A stretch of 64,000 nucleotides of DNA from Thysanoteuthis rhombus (Eukaryota; Mollusca; Cephalopoda; Oegopsida; Thysanoteuthidae). The stretch is taken from assembly GCA_963457665.1 (NCBI GenBank), contig OY735211.1, positions 36,917,485-36,981,484 of the forward strand, written 5' to 3'. Within the stretch, counting starts at the first letter, position 1. Every line of letters starts with the position of its first letter. Below are positions 31,659-36,884 of this stretch, in pieces. The position numbers and the translations under genes were made by a program. The notes beneath the pieces are model-generated. The model was not told the origin of the DNA. It ran no database searches and worked only from the letters and a program-made list of their open reading frames with translations.

Positions 31659-32833
31659 TTGATTAAAGAGGCAATTTGAAAAGCCGAAGTAGATCTTAAA
31701 AATCAGATATCTTTATATAATTTAATATGTTTTGTTTGTCAGAGGTGATTTCTTTAGAAAATGTGTCAGAATATAGAATACTGTCTATTTATCAGATGAA
31801 TAATAATCGAAATCCATACAATGGTCATATATAATTCTCCGGGGTATGTTCTCATTCCTACACCTGTCAAATAAATGTTCTGTTCAACATTCCTGGAATG
31901 TTACAGAACTGACACCTGAGGTAGGCTGGAGTGTAGAATGGTCGAGATGTTTATGATAAAGACAGCAGGTGTGAAGGAACTGGTCTGAAATCCACTGCAT
32001 AATCGTAACTAAATCTCCTATTAGTTTTATCATGTTTCTTGTCTTCTTTGCAGAAAAGCCCAACTTGTCATCAGAAGTGCCTCAGGTAGAAATGACTGGT
32101 CTCACTACCCATGTGCCCATGTATGGAGTAAAGGACTTGCATGAACTTTTGGAGAATATTGCTACGATAGGACCATCCACGTCTTTAATGCAGTGTCGTC
32201 CTCTGAAGATTGTCAATTACTTGAAGGTATTATGTTTGATCTGTGCAATTGATATTCTCCAGTGAATTAGGGTCATTGACAAGGGAGGAGATTATGTTAA
32301 AAAATGAGTTTTTTTTTTTTTCCCAATCATCAGACTAAGAACTTACTGATATATTTATTTACTAATCTATCCATAACATCAAAAAATGAATTAATTTGTA
32401 ATTGCGATGTACTTATAGAAAATATGGAAAATATTTTGTTGCTCTGCATTTTTTTTGTTTACGTTCCATCAGATTGAAGCCAGATTTTTTATGGATTTTA
32501 TAGATAAAAAATAAGGGAGACTACTCTGTAATTAGCATAGATATCTCCCTTGTCGAATGTTACAGACAAAAAATATGTATGTCATTTTGTATGAGTAAAT
32601 AAAATAAAAAAAAATTTTTTTTTTTTCTGCTTTAGTCAGAAGCTGTCCGCATGGCACGGAGCTCACCATCTTTCTCATCCAGGCATGATGTAACTGACCT
32701 GCTCGAGAGAATTGCAAAAACACGCAAGTTGAATTGCCTTCATGACAGACCTTTCCTGCATGAAATTTACAACTTCAACAACCTGCCCTTATCACAGGAG
32801 TCTCTGATGGAGAGTCAACAGTCTGTCGTCTGA
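3596..32833 (+). CDS. PMS1: PMS1, MutL-homologue DNA mismatch repair protein (17 coding exons, 1016 aa)
   Basis: PMS1 pairs with MLH1 in the nucleus (MutL-beta in human); its repair role is auxiliary. Exons: 3596-3736, 5250-5409, 5811-5936, 12551-12831, 13593-13715, 14071-14211, 16133-16502, 19029-19453, 20387-20500, 22012-22120, 22818-22941, 26980-27055, 27364-27521, 28445-28645, 30477-30607, 32054-32226, 32636-32833; all phases join. The N-terminal GHKL ATPase shows [12 protein letters not shown] (catalytic E30, Mg-binding N34), DNGKGI (59-64), GFRGEAL (94-100), GTT (143-145) and the FKNLPVR lid. The S5-like domain has FVYVNKRPV and [13 protein letters not shown] divergent linker (about 340-640) keeps WSRG (575-578). 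An HMG box lies at about 645-712, the hallmark of PMS1 against PMS2 and MLH1. The C-terminal dimerisation domain has NPHRVDE (817-823) where PMS2 carries its DQHA endonuclease motif, so no nuclease is expected, as in human PMS1. Human PMS1 is 932 aa; the extra length is linker. The ATG was chosen because [15 protein letters not shown] aligns with the human start. Confidence 0.97.
3737..5249 (+). other. PMS1 intron 1
   Basis: Mostly AT-rich. At about 4377-4460 an ORF piece reads [18 protein letters not shown], like the acidic/serine-rich N terminus of piggyBac-type transposases. At 4730-4751 there is a GC-rich near-palindrome (accgccggccggcttgccgg). Possibly a dead DNA element; evidence weak. 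Confidence 0.5.
5250..5409 (+). CDS. PMS1: PMS1 coding exon 2 (aa 48-100)
   Basis: The acceptor is a T-run followed by cag. It encodes [17 protein letters not shown] and ends inside GFRGEAL at a gtgaag donor, phase 1. Contains GHKL motifs II and III. Confidence 0.95.
5635..5720 (+). repeat. Short dispersed repeat in PMS1 intron 2
   Basis: ttgttgtctttatcaacatt, ctctactctctggc and ttggtactattatgcaa match 17905-17985 and, more weakly, 61365-61450 (ttctaccttccgacc, catgttgttac). Confidence 0.5.
5811..5936 (+). CDS. PMS1: PMS1 coding exon 3 (aa 101-142)
   Basis: The acceptor is ttaatttcag. Encodes [19 protein letters not shown] and the following beta strands, equivalent to human GSICCIAEVLITTRTA. 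It ends PQPE plus one base at a gtatat donor, phase 1. Confidence 0.95.
5937..6840 (+). repeat. PMS1 intron 3, first part: imperfect tandem copies
   Basis: Two pairs of related segments: accattgataatccctttct (6094) with accactgatagtccctttct (6217), and cttgaagtgtttattctatg (6290) with cttgaagtgtttattttaag (6620), each followed by gattctgcctgtt. Unassigned repeats; no gene. Confidence 0.55.
6841..8390 (+). other. PMS1 intron 3, middle: unassigned repeat-like sequence
   Basis: An ORF at 7465-7671 encodes an acidic tail ([18 protein letters not shown]) with no recognised domain. It may be a transposase N-terminal scrap. Otherwise AT-rich with nothing recognised. Confidence 0.4.
8575..8860 (+). 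repeat. Possible LTR-like fossil in PMS1 intron 3
   Basis: A sharply different C/T- and G-rich block with tataaa at 8755-8760 and aataaa at 8803-8808 about 45 bp apart, a layout seen in solo LTRs. No flanking internal domain and no target duplication seen. Old and incomplete if real. Confidence 0.2.
9150..9265. repeat. Second copy of the 2870-3205 repeat tail
   Basis: gtctgtaaaacagtaaggcc, gtactggagcac and aaacaaacgtacat match 3095-3165. Confidence 0.6.
9266..10439 (+). other. PMS1 intron 3: nothing recognised
   Basis: AT-rich sequence with two related stretches (atatccatatatgaaaacat near 9940 and atccagtctatatatgaaaa near 10260) but no gene or known element. Confidence 0.5.
10440..10810 (+). 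mobile_element. tRNA-like SINE units in PMS1 intron 3 (tail plus next unit)
   Basis: The tail of one unit (gttgaaagaaacaaataaag to cctttgcattac) runs into the head of a second (gactgtttagctggcaagag; B-box gttcgattcc at 10628-10637) and its body up to about 10800. Same family as 19.6, 39.1, 55.9 and 62.0 kb. Confidence 0.75.
10811..11630 (+). other. PMS1 intron 3: nothing recognised
   Basis: AT-rich; short minus-strand ORFs are low-complexity. Confidence 0.5.
11631..11990. repeat. Microsatellite-bracketed block in PMS1 intron 3
   Basis: (CA)n(TA)n at 11635-11706, then about 200 bp of more GC-rich unique sequence, then (TG/TA/CA) mixtures at 11905-11990. Long ORFs here are IYIYIY or HTHTH translations of the microsatellites. 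Confidence 0.8.
11995..12475 (+). repeat. Unidentified dispersed repeat, copy 1
   Basis: Shares with 44785-45480 and 52440-53010 the blocks aaaacaaaacagttatacta, gcagtgttgatcaaacatga, atagggtattatcataatgt and caatgagggatcaataagt. It ends at a (TA)n tract 50 bp before PMS1 exon 4. Confidence 0.75.
12551..12831 (+). CDS. PMS1: PMS1 coding exon 4 (aa 143-236)
   Basis: The acceptor is tgctgctag. Begins with the GTT motif (GHKL motif IV) and [11 protein letters not shown], then the transducer-domain start. It ends KEDPQ at a gtatac donor, phase 0. A (TA)n tract lies 50 bp upstream of the acceptor and a 35-bp minisatellite starts 30 bp downstream of the donor. Confidence 0.95.
12863..13187. repeat. 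Minisatellite, 35-bp unit, about 9 copies (PMS1 intron 4)
   Basis: cttgatc or its variants recur at 12871, 12906, 12941, 12976, 13012, 13048, 13083, 13118 and 13153. The unit is close to tttctggctcagcattctgg plus cttgatcctttttga. Confidence 0.9.
13593..13715 (+). CDS. PMS1: PMS1 coding exon 5 (aa 237-277), GC donor
   Basis: Encodes VSIEMFVPK through [16 protein letters not shown], matching human FIFINSRPVHQKDILK. The exon ends AAAAG followed by GCAAGT, a GC donor that otherwise matches the 5' splice consensus. Phase 0. Confidence 0.92.
14071..14211 (+). CDS. PMS1: PMS1 coding exon 6 (aa 278-324)
   Basis: The acceptor is tcttgtgaag. Encodes [18 protein letters not shown] through [21 protein letters not shown], including the conserved VDVN-PxK motif of MutL proteins, whose lysine contacts the nucleotide. 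The donor is gtaggg, phase 0. Confidence 0.95.
14790..14880 (+). repeat. Dispersed ~175-bp repeat unit, sense (PMS1 intron 6)
   Basis: gatatctccaaaagttctga and gaaatttagttgaaggatgg match the 950-1300 units. Reversed units follow at 15480-15935. Confidence 0.65.
15085..15310 (+). repeat. Dispersed repeat shared with 51255-51430
   Basis: gaaaacaaatttcaagcatc, aaaaataagaaatgtgaccc, cactcgagttgtag match 51275-51350. No known family recognised. Confidence 0.6.
15480..15935 (-). repeat. Dispersed ~175-bp repeat, about three units, antisense (PMS1 intron 6)
   Basis: Signatures at 15545-15570, 15700-15725 and 15875-15905. Inverted relative to 14790-14880, repeating the fold-back layout seen at 1-2.8 kb. 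Confidence 0.65.
15951..16002. repeat. (TA)n microsatellite
   Basis: 52 bp of uninterrupted TA, 130 bp before PMS1 exon 7. Confidence 0.95.
16133..16502 (+). CDS. PMS1: PMS1 coding exon 7 (aa 325-447)
   Basis: The acceptor is tttttctgcag. Encodes [16 protein letters not shown], the last helix of the N-terminal domain, then a polar Ser/Thr/Asn-rich linker. It ends PPPSP plus one base at a consensus gtaagt donor, phase 1. Confidence 0.93.
16640..17060 (+). mobile_element. Mariner transposase 3' fragment in PMS1 intron 7
   Basis: Encodes [11 protein letters not shown] followed by [20 protein letters not shown] and [11 protein letters not shown], recognisable as the C-terminal end of a Mos1-type mariner transposase (LAPCDFxLFPxLK). 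Stops and frameshifts interrupt it and the aspartate region is altered, so it is inactive. The downstream part (gatactctccagacagatc) is shared with the copy at 54.8 kb. Confidence 0.75.
17061..17639 (+). other. PMS1 intron 7: nothing firm
   Basis: May include the 3' side of the mariner remnant; a G-run lies at 17402-17410. No gene. Confidence 0.45.
17640..17770 (-). mobile_element. tRNA-like SINE, second family, PMS1 intron 7
   Basis: Minus strand reads ggagcaatggttagcacgct then gtagtgagtttggtacttgc and tgggtgtccaagag, the head of a tRNA-derived repeat with A- and B-box spacing. The same family is at 17.98, 18.88 and 50.51 kb. Confidence 0.6.
17985..18240 (-). mobile_element. tRNA-like SINE, second family, longer copy
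   Basis: Minus strand: ggaacaatgggtagcaagcc, then gtagtgagttcaatcctcac with tgggtgcc, then ttgacttgtgccagactaag and a T/A-rich tail. B-box gttcaatcc is clear. Confidence 0.65.
18241..18879 (+). other. PMS1 intron 7: nothing recognised
   Basis: Unique-looking AT-rich sequence without ORFs or known repeats. Confidence 0.5.
18880..18962 (-). mobile_element. tRNA-like SINE head fragment before PMS1 exon 8
   Basis: Holds gctactcaactgtaatgatg, acaagacaaacttgctgacc, the family head in antisense. The duplicated exon-8 segment near 35599 begins inside this same head, so the duplication breakpoint falls in or near the SINE. Confidence 0.55.
19029..19453 (+). CDS. PMS1: PMS1 coding exon 8 (aa 448-589)
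   Basis: The acceptor is cattcctttag. Linker exon from [11 protein letters not shown] to [15 protein letters not shown]; the WSRG motif (575-578) is shared with the human PMS1 linker. Donor gtttgt, phase 0. A damaged second copy of this exon lies at 36199-36432. Confidence 0.93.
19590..20045 (-). mobile_element. Two head-to-tail tRNA-like SINE units in PMS1 intron 8
   Basis: On the minus strand an A-box-like tagctcaatggtaagagc and B-box-like ggttagattcc sit in the unit ending at 19590. A second unit body (19880-20045), starting gattccttcagcagtccc, runs into it through cctttgcattactggcagct. Equivalent points in the two units are about 325 bp apart, so they are tandem copies of one repeat family. 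Confidence 0.75.
20046..20165 (+). mobile_element. Inverted partial SINE unit (tail half)
   Basis: Carries the same body as 19590-20045 (atttcaaataagtttctata, acgcaattcataatcattc) but on the opposite strand, so the array turns around at about 20046. Confidence 0.65.
20387..20500 (+). CDS. PMS1: PMS1 coding exon 9 (aa 590-627)
   Basis: The acceptor is cattcccag. Encodes [20 protein letters not shown] and a basic stretch, AKKKTIGPK, which could act as a nuclear-localisation patch (inference). Donor gtaaat, phase 0. Confidence 0.9.
20501..22011 (+). other. PMS1 intron 9: nothing recognised
   Basis: AT-rich sequence; short minus-strand ORFs at 21377-21729 have no recognisable domain. Confidence 0.5.
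22012..22120 (+). CDS. PMS1: PMS1 coding exon 10 (aa 628-663), start of HMG box
   Basis: Encodes [20 protein letters not shown] then [16 protein letters not shown], the N-terminal arm and helix I of an HMG box. YDL and the K-[RK]-P entry to the box are shared with human PMS1. Donor gtaagt, phase 1. Confidence 0.95.
22121..22817 (+). other. PMS1 intron 10: nothing recognised
   Basis: No repeats or ORFs of note seen. Confidence 0.5.
22818..22941 (+). CDS. PMS1: PMS1 coding exon 11 (aa 664-704), core of HMG box
   Basis: The acceptor is tttttttacag. Encodes [17 protein letters not shown] then [18 protein letters not shown], helices II and III of the HMG box with the signature W and Y. Donor gtaatt, phase 2. 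Confidence 0.95.
23290..23480 (+). repeat. Dispersed ~110-bp repeat (PMS1 intron 11)
   Basis: gagttgtctgaatttcttag and gagttgtctgaatttctttt about 85-90 bp apart, same family as 58080-58440 and a weaker copy at 29440-29560. Confidence 0.6.
23580..23905 (+). repeat. Dispersed ~175-bp repeat unit and terminus (PMS1 intron 11)
   Basis: tttctccaaaggttctccat, gaagggtggtgcatgggcta and a terminus ggtatgtgctctgtgttctc, tctagttg, parallel to 950-1590. Confidence 0.6.
24220..25058. mobile_element. hAT-like nonautonomous element in PMS1 intron 11
   Basis: The left end reads cgggggtttctcagactttt; the right end, reverse-complemented, reads caggacttctcaaagtatgg. This is the common hAT terminal form CAGGGGTTCTCAAACTTT. 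Internally it has gaccctttgatgaa and gtgccccctcattc, also typical of such elements. About 840 bp with no transposase ORF. I could not see a clean 8-bp target duplication. Confidence 0.55.
25060..25814 (+). other. PMS1 intron 11: nothing recognised
   Basis: AT-rich sequence between the hAT-like element and the LINE fragment. Confidence 0.5.
25815..26330 (-). mobile_element. Antisense LINE 3' fragment (same family) in PMS1 intron 11
   Basis: Clearly related along most of its length to 35630-36096, including the ATC-rich edge and the minus-strand [12 protein letters not shown] region. It extends about 60 bp further toward the LINE 5' side. The ORF is interrupted, so the copy is dead. Confidence 0.75.
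26330..26410 (+). repeat. tRNA-like repeat head in PMS1 intron 11
   Basis: tttggttcacttgttaagag and gtcatgatttcaaatcacgg resemble A- and B-boxes of a degraded tRNA-derived repeat, immediately after the LINE fragment. Confidence 0.35.
26411..26979 (+). other. PMS1 intron 11, 3' part: nothing firm
   Basis: Contains ggttataatgcagttggctt and gtgttataatgcgggggg, a doubled word that may be a MITE end, and a G-run at 26711-26720. Confidence 0.4.
26980..27055 (+). CDS. PMS1: PMS1 coding exon 12 (aa 705-730)
   Basis: The acceptor is cttttttag. The 76-bp exon encodes [19 protein letters not shown], the end of the HMG box third helix and a basic tail, then STPKVST. Donor gtaagt, phase 0. Confidence 0.92.
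27364..27521 (+). CDS. PMS1: PMS1 coding exon 13 (aa 731-782)
   Basis: A T-run of about 18 precedes ccag. Encodes [20 protein letters not shown] then [19 protein letters not shown], equivalent to human IKMVQIPFSMKNLKINF. It ends NS plus two bases at a gtttga donor, phase 2. The exact acceptor (27363 or 27365) is slightly uncertain. Confidence 0.92.
27646..27997. repeat. Minisatellite, 32-bp unit, 11 copies (PMS1 intron 13)
   Basis: Eleven contiguous units starting ccagatgcgttaatgctc; checked unit starts are exactly 32 bp apart. Units ending tagaaatt and taaaaatt alternate over most of the array, giving a 64-bp higher-order period. Confidence 0.97.
28445..28645 (+). CDS. PMS1: PMS1 coding exon 14 (aa 783-849), weak donor
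   Basis: Encodes [16 protein letters not shown] through [19 protein letters not shown] to ILNE, matching human MLLNPYRVEEALLFKRLL. The best-aligned donor is AA|GTACTT at 28646; a second candidate GA|GTCATT at 28655 keeps phase 2 and adds three residues. Reading through gives a TAA at 28665-28667. Confidence 0.85.
28646..30299 (+). other. PMS1 intron 14, main part
   Basis: Holds an in-frame read-through to TAA at 28665, a weak copy of the 23.3-kb repeat near 29440-29560, and a (TG)n(TA)n tract at 29659-29708. Nothing else recognised. Confidence 0.55.
30300..30476 (+). repeat. Dispersed repeat at the 3' end of PMS1 intron 14
   Basis: Related along its length to 32455-32635: both have ttgttCAtGTTC-type starts, attttttatg, actctataattag or actctgtaattag, gaatgttacagac-like and end at the acceptor of the next exon. 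Confidence 0.65.
30477..30607 (+). CDS. PMS1: PMS1 coding exon 15 (aa 850-893)
   Basis: The acceptor is ttgttttcag. Encodes [18 protein letters not shown] through [18 protein letters not shown], equivalent to human LSDPRLTANGFKIKLIPG. Donor gtcagt, phase 1. Confidence 0.93.
30608..32053 (+). other. PMS1 intron 15: nothing recognised
   Basis: AT-rich, with a short interrupted (TA)n at 31627-31660. No gene. Confidence 0.5.
32054..32226 (+). CDS. PMS1: PMS1 coding exon 16 (aa 894-951)
   Basis: The acceptor is cttctttgcag. Encodes [29 protein letters not shown] and [11 protein letters not shown], matching human LPFYGVADLKEIL and CRPRKVISYLE. Donor gtatta, phase 0. Confidence 0.95.
32455..32635 (+). 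repeat. Dispersed repeat at the 3' end of PMS1 intron 16
   Basis: Second copy of the 30300-30476 repeat; contains both agggaga and tctccct, so it has a small internal inverted repeat, and runs into the T-tract of the exon 17 acceptor. Confidence 0.65.
32636..32833 (+). CDS. PMS1: PMS1 terminal coding exon 17 (aa 952-1016)
   Basis: The acceptor is tctgctttag. Encodes [15 protein letters not shown], a helix, then [18 protein letters not shown], where human has CVHGRPFFHHLTYLPETT; the usual HGRP is HDRP here. It ends SQQSVV and TGA, about 17 residues past the human C terminus. Confidence 0.95.
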   Translation, partial: SEAVRMARSSPSFSSRHDVTDLLERIAKTRKLNCLHDRPFLHEIYNFNNLPLSQESLMESQQSVV

Positions 32834-33220
32834 AAATGAATGAGCTGATAAATCTCTCCATTTCTTTTTGACTACCATGGAGTGAGATTGCCAGATTTGG
32901 CCAGAAAGGGAGATAATCTGAGCTCAGTCTCGAGGACTTACCATGTACAGGCATGTGATTAGCCTCATACTTGGAAATCATGCAAGTCTGGAAGCAGGCT
33001 CAATACTAACATCTTGAGGTGGGTTTGGATTATCTCCCTTTCTGGCCAAATCGGGCAACTTTGCCAAGGCTTCCTCATCATTCATGCATTGAAGGTTTCC
33101 ATGAACAGAACAGAACAGAACAGAAGACTCAGTTATATGGAGCTTGCGTTAAAGCTTCTCTATTTTGATCATTTTTAACCTGTCTATTTTGGTTGGAATA
33201 AAAGATTTTTTTTCACTTCA
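32834..33220 (+). other. PMS1: PMS1 3' UTR with hairpin
   Basis: Runs from the stop codon to just after the AATAAA signal. A perfect 25-bp inverted repeat (32894-32918 and 33028-33052) with imperfect extension toward 32887 and 33059 would form a long stem with a loop of about 109 nt. Also holds a short (ACAGA)n run at 33105-33125. Confidence 0.75.
33197..33202 (+). terminator. PMS1 polyadenylation signal AATAAA
   Basis: Canonical hexamer 364 bp after the stop codon, followed within 10-20 bp by a T-rich stretch. It is the first AATAAA after the stop codon. Confidence 0.7.
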
Positions 33221-35598
33221 ACTTGGTTTAAATGTTTGAAATTTTATTCATTTTTAATGTGGCTATGGAATTCCACTGATTTTCCTTTGGAATATTAAGA
33301 TAAACAACCTCTAAAATGTCAAAGAAAATAAAAATAAATCCTTGAGGAAAAATACATTTAACGTGTTCACTGCTAAGTATATTTTTCAGTGCTGTCACTC
33401 TTGTGCTGTATTTCTTTTTCTTCTAAAAGAATTGATGCAAATAGAAAGTTTTCATTGCATGTTTAAAACGGTTTTACTTTCATACAAAACAATTAATGTA
33501 CAACAGATTATTTAACGGGCCTGGCTGCTGCATGGTCAAACTCTACTCCTACTTTTATTTTGATTAAAGATGATTACTGCATTATACATGCAACAAATAA
33601 AAAATTTATAAAATATGTTTTTTATTTAAAGTTATCTATTTATTAGAATGATATAAGCCCTTACGTATTCGTGACATAATTTTCGCACATATGTAAGACT
33701 TGTCAATTCAGTTCAGTTGGCAGGAGGCCAGCCTACAAATCAGTTGTTATTCAAAATCACATTTAAAGAATGTTGATTTTTATTTCTCCTAAATTTTTTA
33801 TGGTAGAAAAACAAAGTAAACTCAAGACTTAGATGAGAGTTTGTAAATGAATTAAATATTCATGTAAGTGTGTTAAAAATGTAATATTTCTATAATTTGA
33901 ATGAATATGGAATATCTTACATGCAGTATATTTGTAACTAGCCTAACTCCAGATTACTGTAATATTATTCACTCAAATATCATCATTACAATTCTTAGAT
34001 TAGAAAAGAGATTATCATGAAAATTCATGCTAGATGTTCTTAGATGAACATCTTTGTTTAATACCAACTCATTTCTCTGTTTCAACTCATGATGGCTGGA
34101 GGATGAAAGCACTTCAGCCATGCTACTGGATGTGAACTAGTTTGTTGATATTTAACATTTTAGCAAATTTAGTATTCTTGACTTCTTTTGGTTACAGTTA
34201 CCAATTAATCTCTGAAAAAAATTCAAAGATTTATTTGAATTTTTAAGAGACAGGGGTAGTGTCTATTCAAATGGTGCATGTCAGGAAGGAGGCTAGACTT
34301 TATGATGTGTGGGATAGCTAGTCCTAATTATCATGTAAAACAATTTTCCGTCTGTTGTTTGGAACTACAACTTCGAAGTACTTTGGTTATGTCTCTTCAG
34401 TGTGGATCTTCCATATCTAACTTTGGATATATCCTGAGTGAAAGTCAAGGGCGATAACTCGGAAAAGAATCTATAATCTTGATTTATTTTCTCAAAATGC
34501 TGCCCCAAATAACTTCCAACTTGTGTGCTGACTGATTTATCTGACTGAATGTAAATTTTGTACAATGGCCAGCTGTCGAGTGATCAAGGTGTAAACAGAT
34601 TTCTTCCATTGTAGTTAGAAAAGAAAAAACTGAACTCGTGTCATTGGAAGAGTTCATTGTATTATATGGTGGGTAGGTTGATTTTTTTTTTCCCTTCAAA
34701 ATAGTTATTTTTCAGCTGAGAGCATGGTAATCACAGAGAAATAGAAAATCATTATTGTATTTCACGAATATATTAAAATTCCTATGATACTGACCATGAT
34801 GGGAAAGAGATATTTTTATTTGTAAGAGTGGAAGAGTCCATTGTTACGGGCAAATAGATAAAATGTTAGTTAATTATATAAGCAGATCATACCCTCCATT
34901 CAAATTCTGTTAGTGATAGGATAGATAACTCCTATATCAATTATGCGGAGTTAATTCCCTTTACATTACAAAAACATGATTTTCCTGAAATTTTACTCAG
35001 AGTTATCTCCCTTACATCTCGACAGGAACGCATTGAAATCGTAAAATGTGATAGATTTGTAATCAGAATGATTTTTTTTCTAAAATCCAAGAGATGAATG
35101 AAAGACGTTGGGGAAGATTTGGAAATATTACTATATAGACTACATGCGATACAGAATATTGATATCCCTAATTTTGGTGAAGAAAATCTCTAATTTCGCT
35201 TAAATCTTTCGTGAATATCGAAGTGTTATTTTTCTTTACTTGAGTACAGAATTGCATATGAAGACGTGATATCATTTTTTTTCTTAAAAACGGTTAATAT
35301 TTCTCTTATTGCTTTTTTCTAAAAATTGAAATATTGTTAATTATGTAAGTTTTCTTTTGTAAAACATAACAAAAAAAAAAGGAGCTCAAACCATGATCTG
35401 CGAATGACGGGAATTTCTGTCATTGCTGTTCTATGACTATCACAATTCTATTTAGTGATTGATGGCTATTCAATTCTATCTGTGATTCAGGACTTTTATC
35501 TTGCAGTGGATAAGTTATTACTCTCTACCACTTTTTGGCAGTTAATGTGTAAACCAAGTGAGAACTCCATCACAATTTTGCAATGTAGAAAAACTCAC
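33221..35598. other. Intergenic, no gene
   Basis: AT-rich; several scattered agttatctccctt-type words (for example 35001-35013) common in molluscan repeats. Minus-strand ORFs at 34365-34699 are unrecognised. Confidence 0.6.
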
Positions 35599-35629
35599 TA
35601 CTCAACTGTAATAATCTGCAAGACAAACT

Positions 35630-36096
35630 TCATCATCATCATCATCATCACCAGTCTTTTAACGTCCGTCGTTGGACATAGACCTTCTCCAGGATTTACC
35701 ACACTTTTCTATCATGGGCATCGCAGAGCCTGTACTTCCTGAACTTGTCTAGCTCGTCTCTCCAGCTAATATTCTGCCGGACCCGGTTGCGCATGTGATC
35801 TCGGGAGATCCATGTCGTGAGTCCTGATGTCCATCGGTTGTCTGCCATTCTTGCAACATGGCCTGACCACCGTCATTTGAGATTTTTAATAGATTCTATG
35901 ATGTCCCTGACTCTTGTCTTTTCCCGGGTGTACTATGCTTCCTTGTGGTCTCTCCATGTGAGGCCCAGCATAATTCTTTCATGTGCACGTTGCATGGTTC
36001 TCAATTTACGGGTCTGTCTCTTGGTTAGGTTCCATGTTTCAGCTCCATAAGTGACTATTGGGAGGATCCATTGGTTATACACCCTTCTCTTTAAAC
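35630..36096 (-). mobile_element. Antisense LINE 3' fragment (RTE-like) inserted in the duplicated segment
   Basis: On the minus strand it reads [20 protein letters not shown] then WNLTKRQTRKLRTMQRAHER, the typical C-terminal end of a non-LTR reverse transcriptase ORF, with a 3' tail of GAT trinucleotides. It is 5'-truncated. The motif AAACTT occurs at both edges (about 35624-35629 and 36091-36096) and once in the parental locus, so it looks like a 6-bp target-site duplication. Clade is uncertain. Confidence 0.8.
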
Positions 36097-36198
36097 TTGC
36101 TAACCAATAAATCATAATGAAGCACTCGTTTAATTTTCGGATATCTAAACTTTTTGGCTAACTTCGCAATTCTTTTTCTTTCTTTTACATTCCTTTAG
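36097..36198 (+). repeat. Duplicated PMS1 intron-7 flank
   Basis: Matches 18938-19028, the intron sequence directly before exon 8, including aaactttttggc and the pyrimidine-rich acceptor ttctttcttttacattcc. It proves the exon-8 copy came from genomic DNA, not from a spliced mRNA. Confidence 0.9.
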
Positions 36199-36432
36199 AG
36201 AAACCAATTCCGAATTGTGCTGATAGCTGTTTCCTTCTGGAACTTTCTACAAACTCAGTTGACTTGTTCTCGCAATCGAATTCCTCAAATGATACAAAGG
36301 TATCAACTGCTGCCAAAAACCCCTGGAATTGATCTTAGCACGGGAAAGGATCTCCTTCCTGAATCTCTAAGATCGGAATCAGAAAAGCTGAATGACTCAC
36401 TTGGCAGTGAACTTATTGACGATCTGAGTACT
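36199..36432 (+). pseudogene. PMS1: Broken partial copy of PMS1 exon 8
   Basis: From the acceptor tcctttag onward this is a close copy of the first half of PMS1 exon 8 (19029 onward): it reads [16 protein letters not shown] and [18 protein letters not shown] in the same frame. An extra C (four C at 36320-36323, three in the parent at 19150-19152) shifts the frame, and similarity stops near 36430 before the parent's donor. The upstream 100 bp also match the parent intron. It lies outside the gene and has no partner exons, so it is a duplicated dead exon. Confidence 0.92.
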
Positions 36433-36847
36433 CTCATGCATGGATGATATATTTAACTGAGATAAGAAAAACAAAATAAAAACAACAACAACAAAAAAAC
36501 ACCAGGCCAAGTCATTGTTGGTTGTTAGTAATGAGAAAGTTAATATGGGCGTGTGGAGGCCAAGGATCAAATGGAGTAGATGATATGTGTGTGATTTGGA
36601 TCTAGGGAAGTGTGGATCGATATGTGATCTCTTTCCTGAATTTTATCAATAGAGTGAGTACAGTTGGTGTACTTGTCAATGTGTGGTTTATTCTTTCTCT
36701 CAGGTGCGTGACTTATTTGTTTGTTTTCCGTATGTTTTCTTCTCAAAGGGTCAGTGTGTACAACCAGTGTGTGTGTGTGCGTGTGCGTGTGTGTGTGCGT
36801 GTGTGACCAATGATCAGTATGTTTGTCTATGCGTGTTTTCTCCTTTC

Positions 36848-36884
<37 letters not shown>

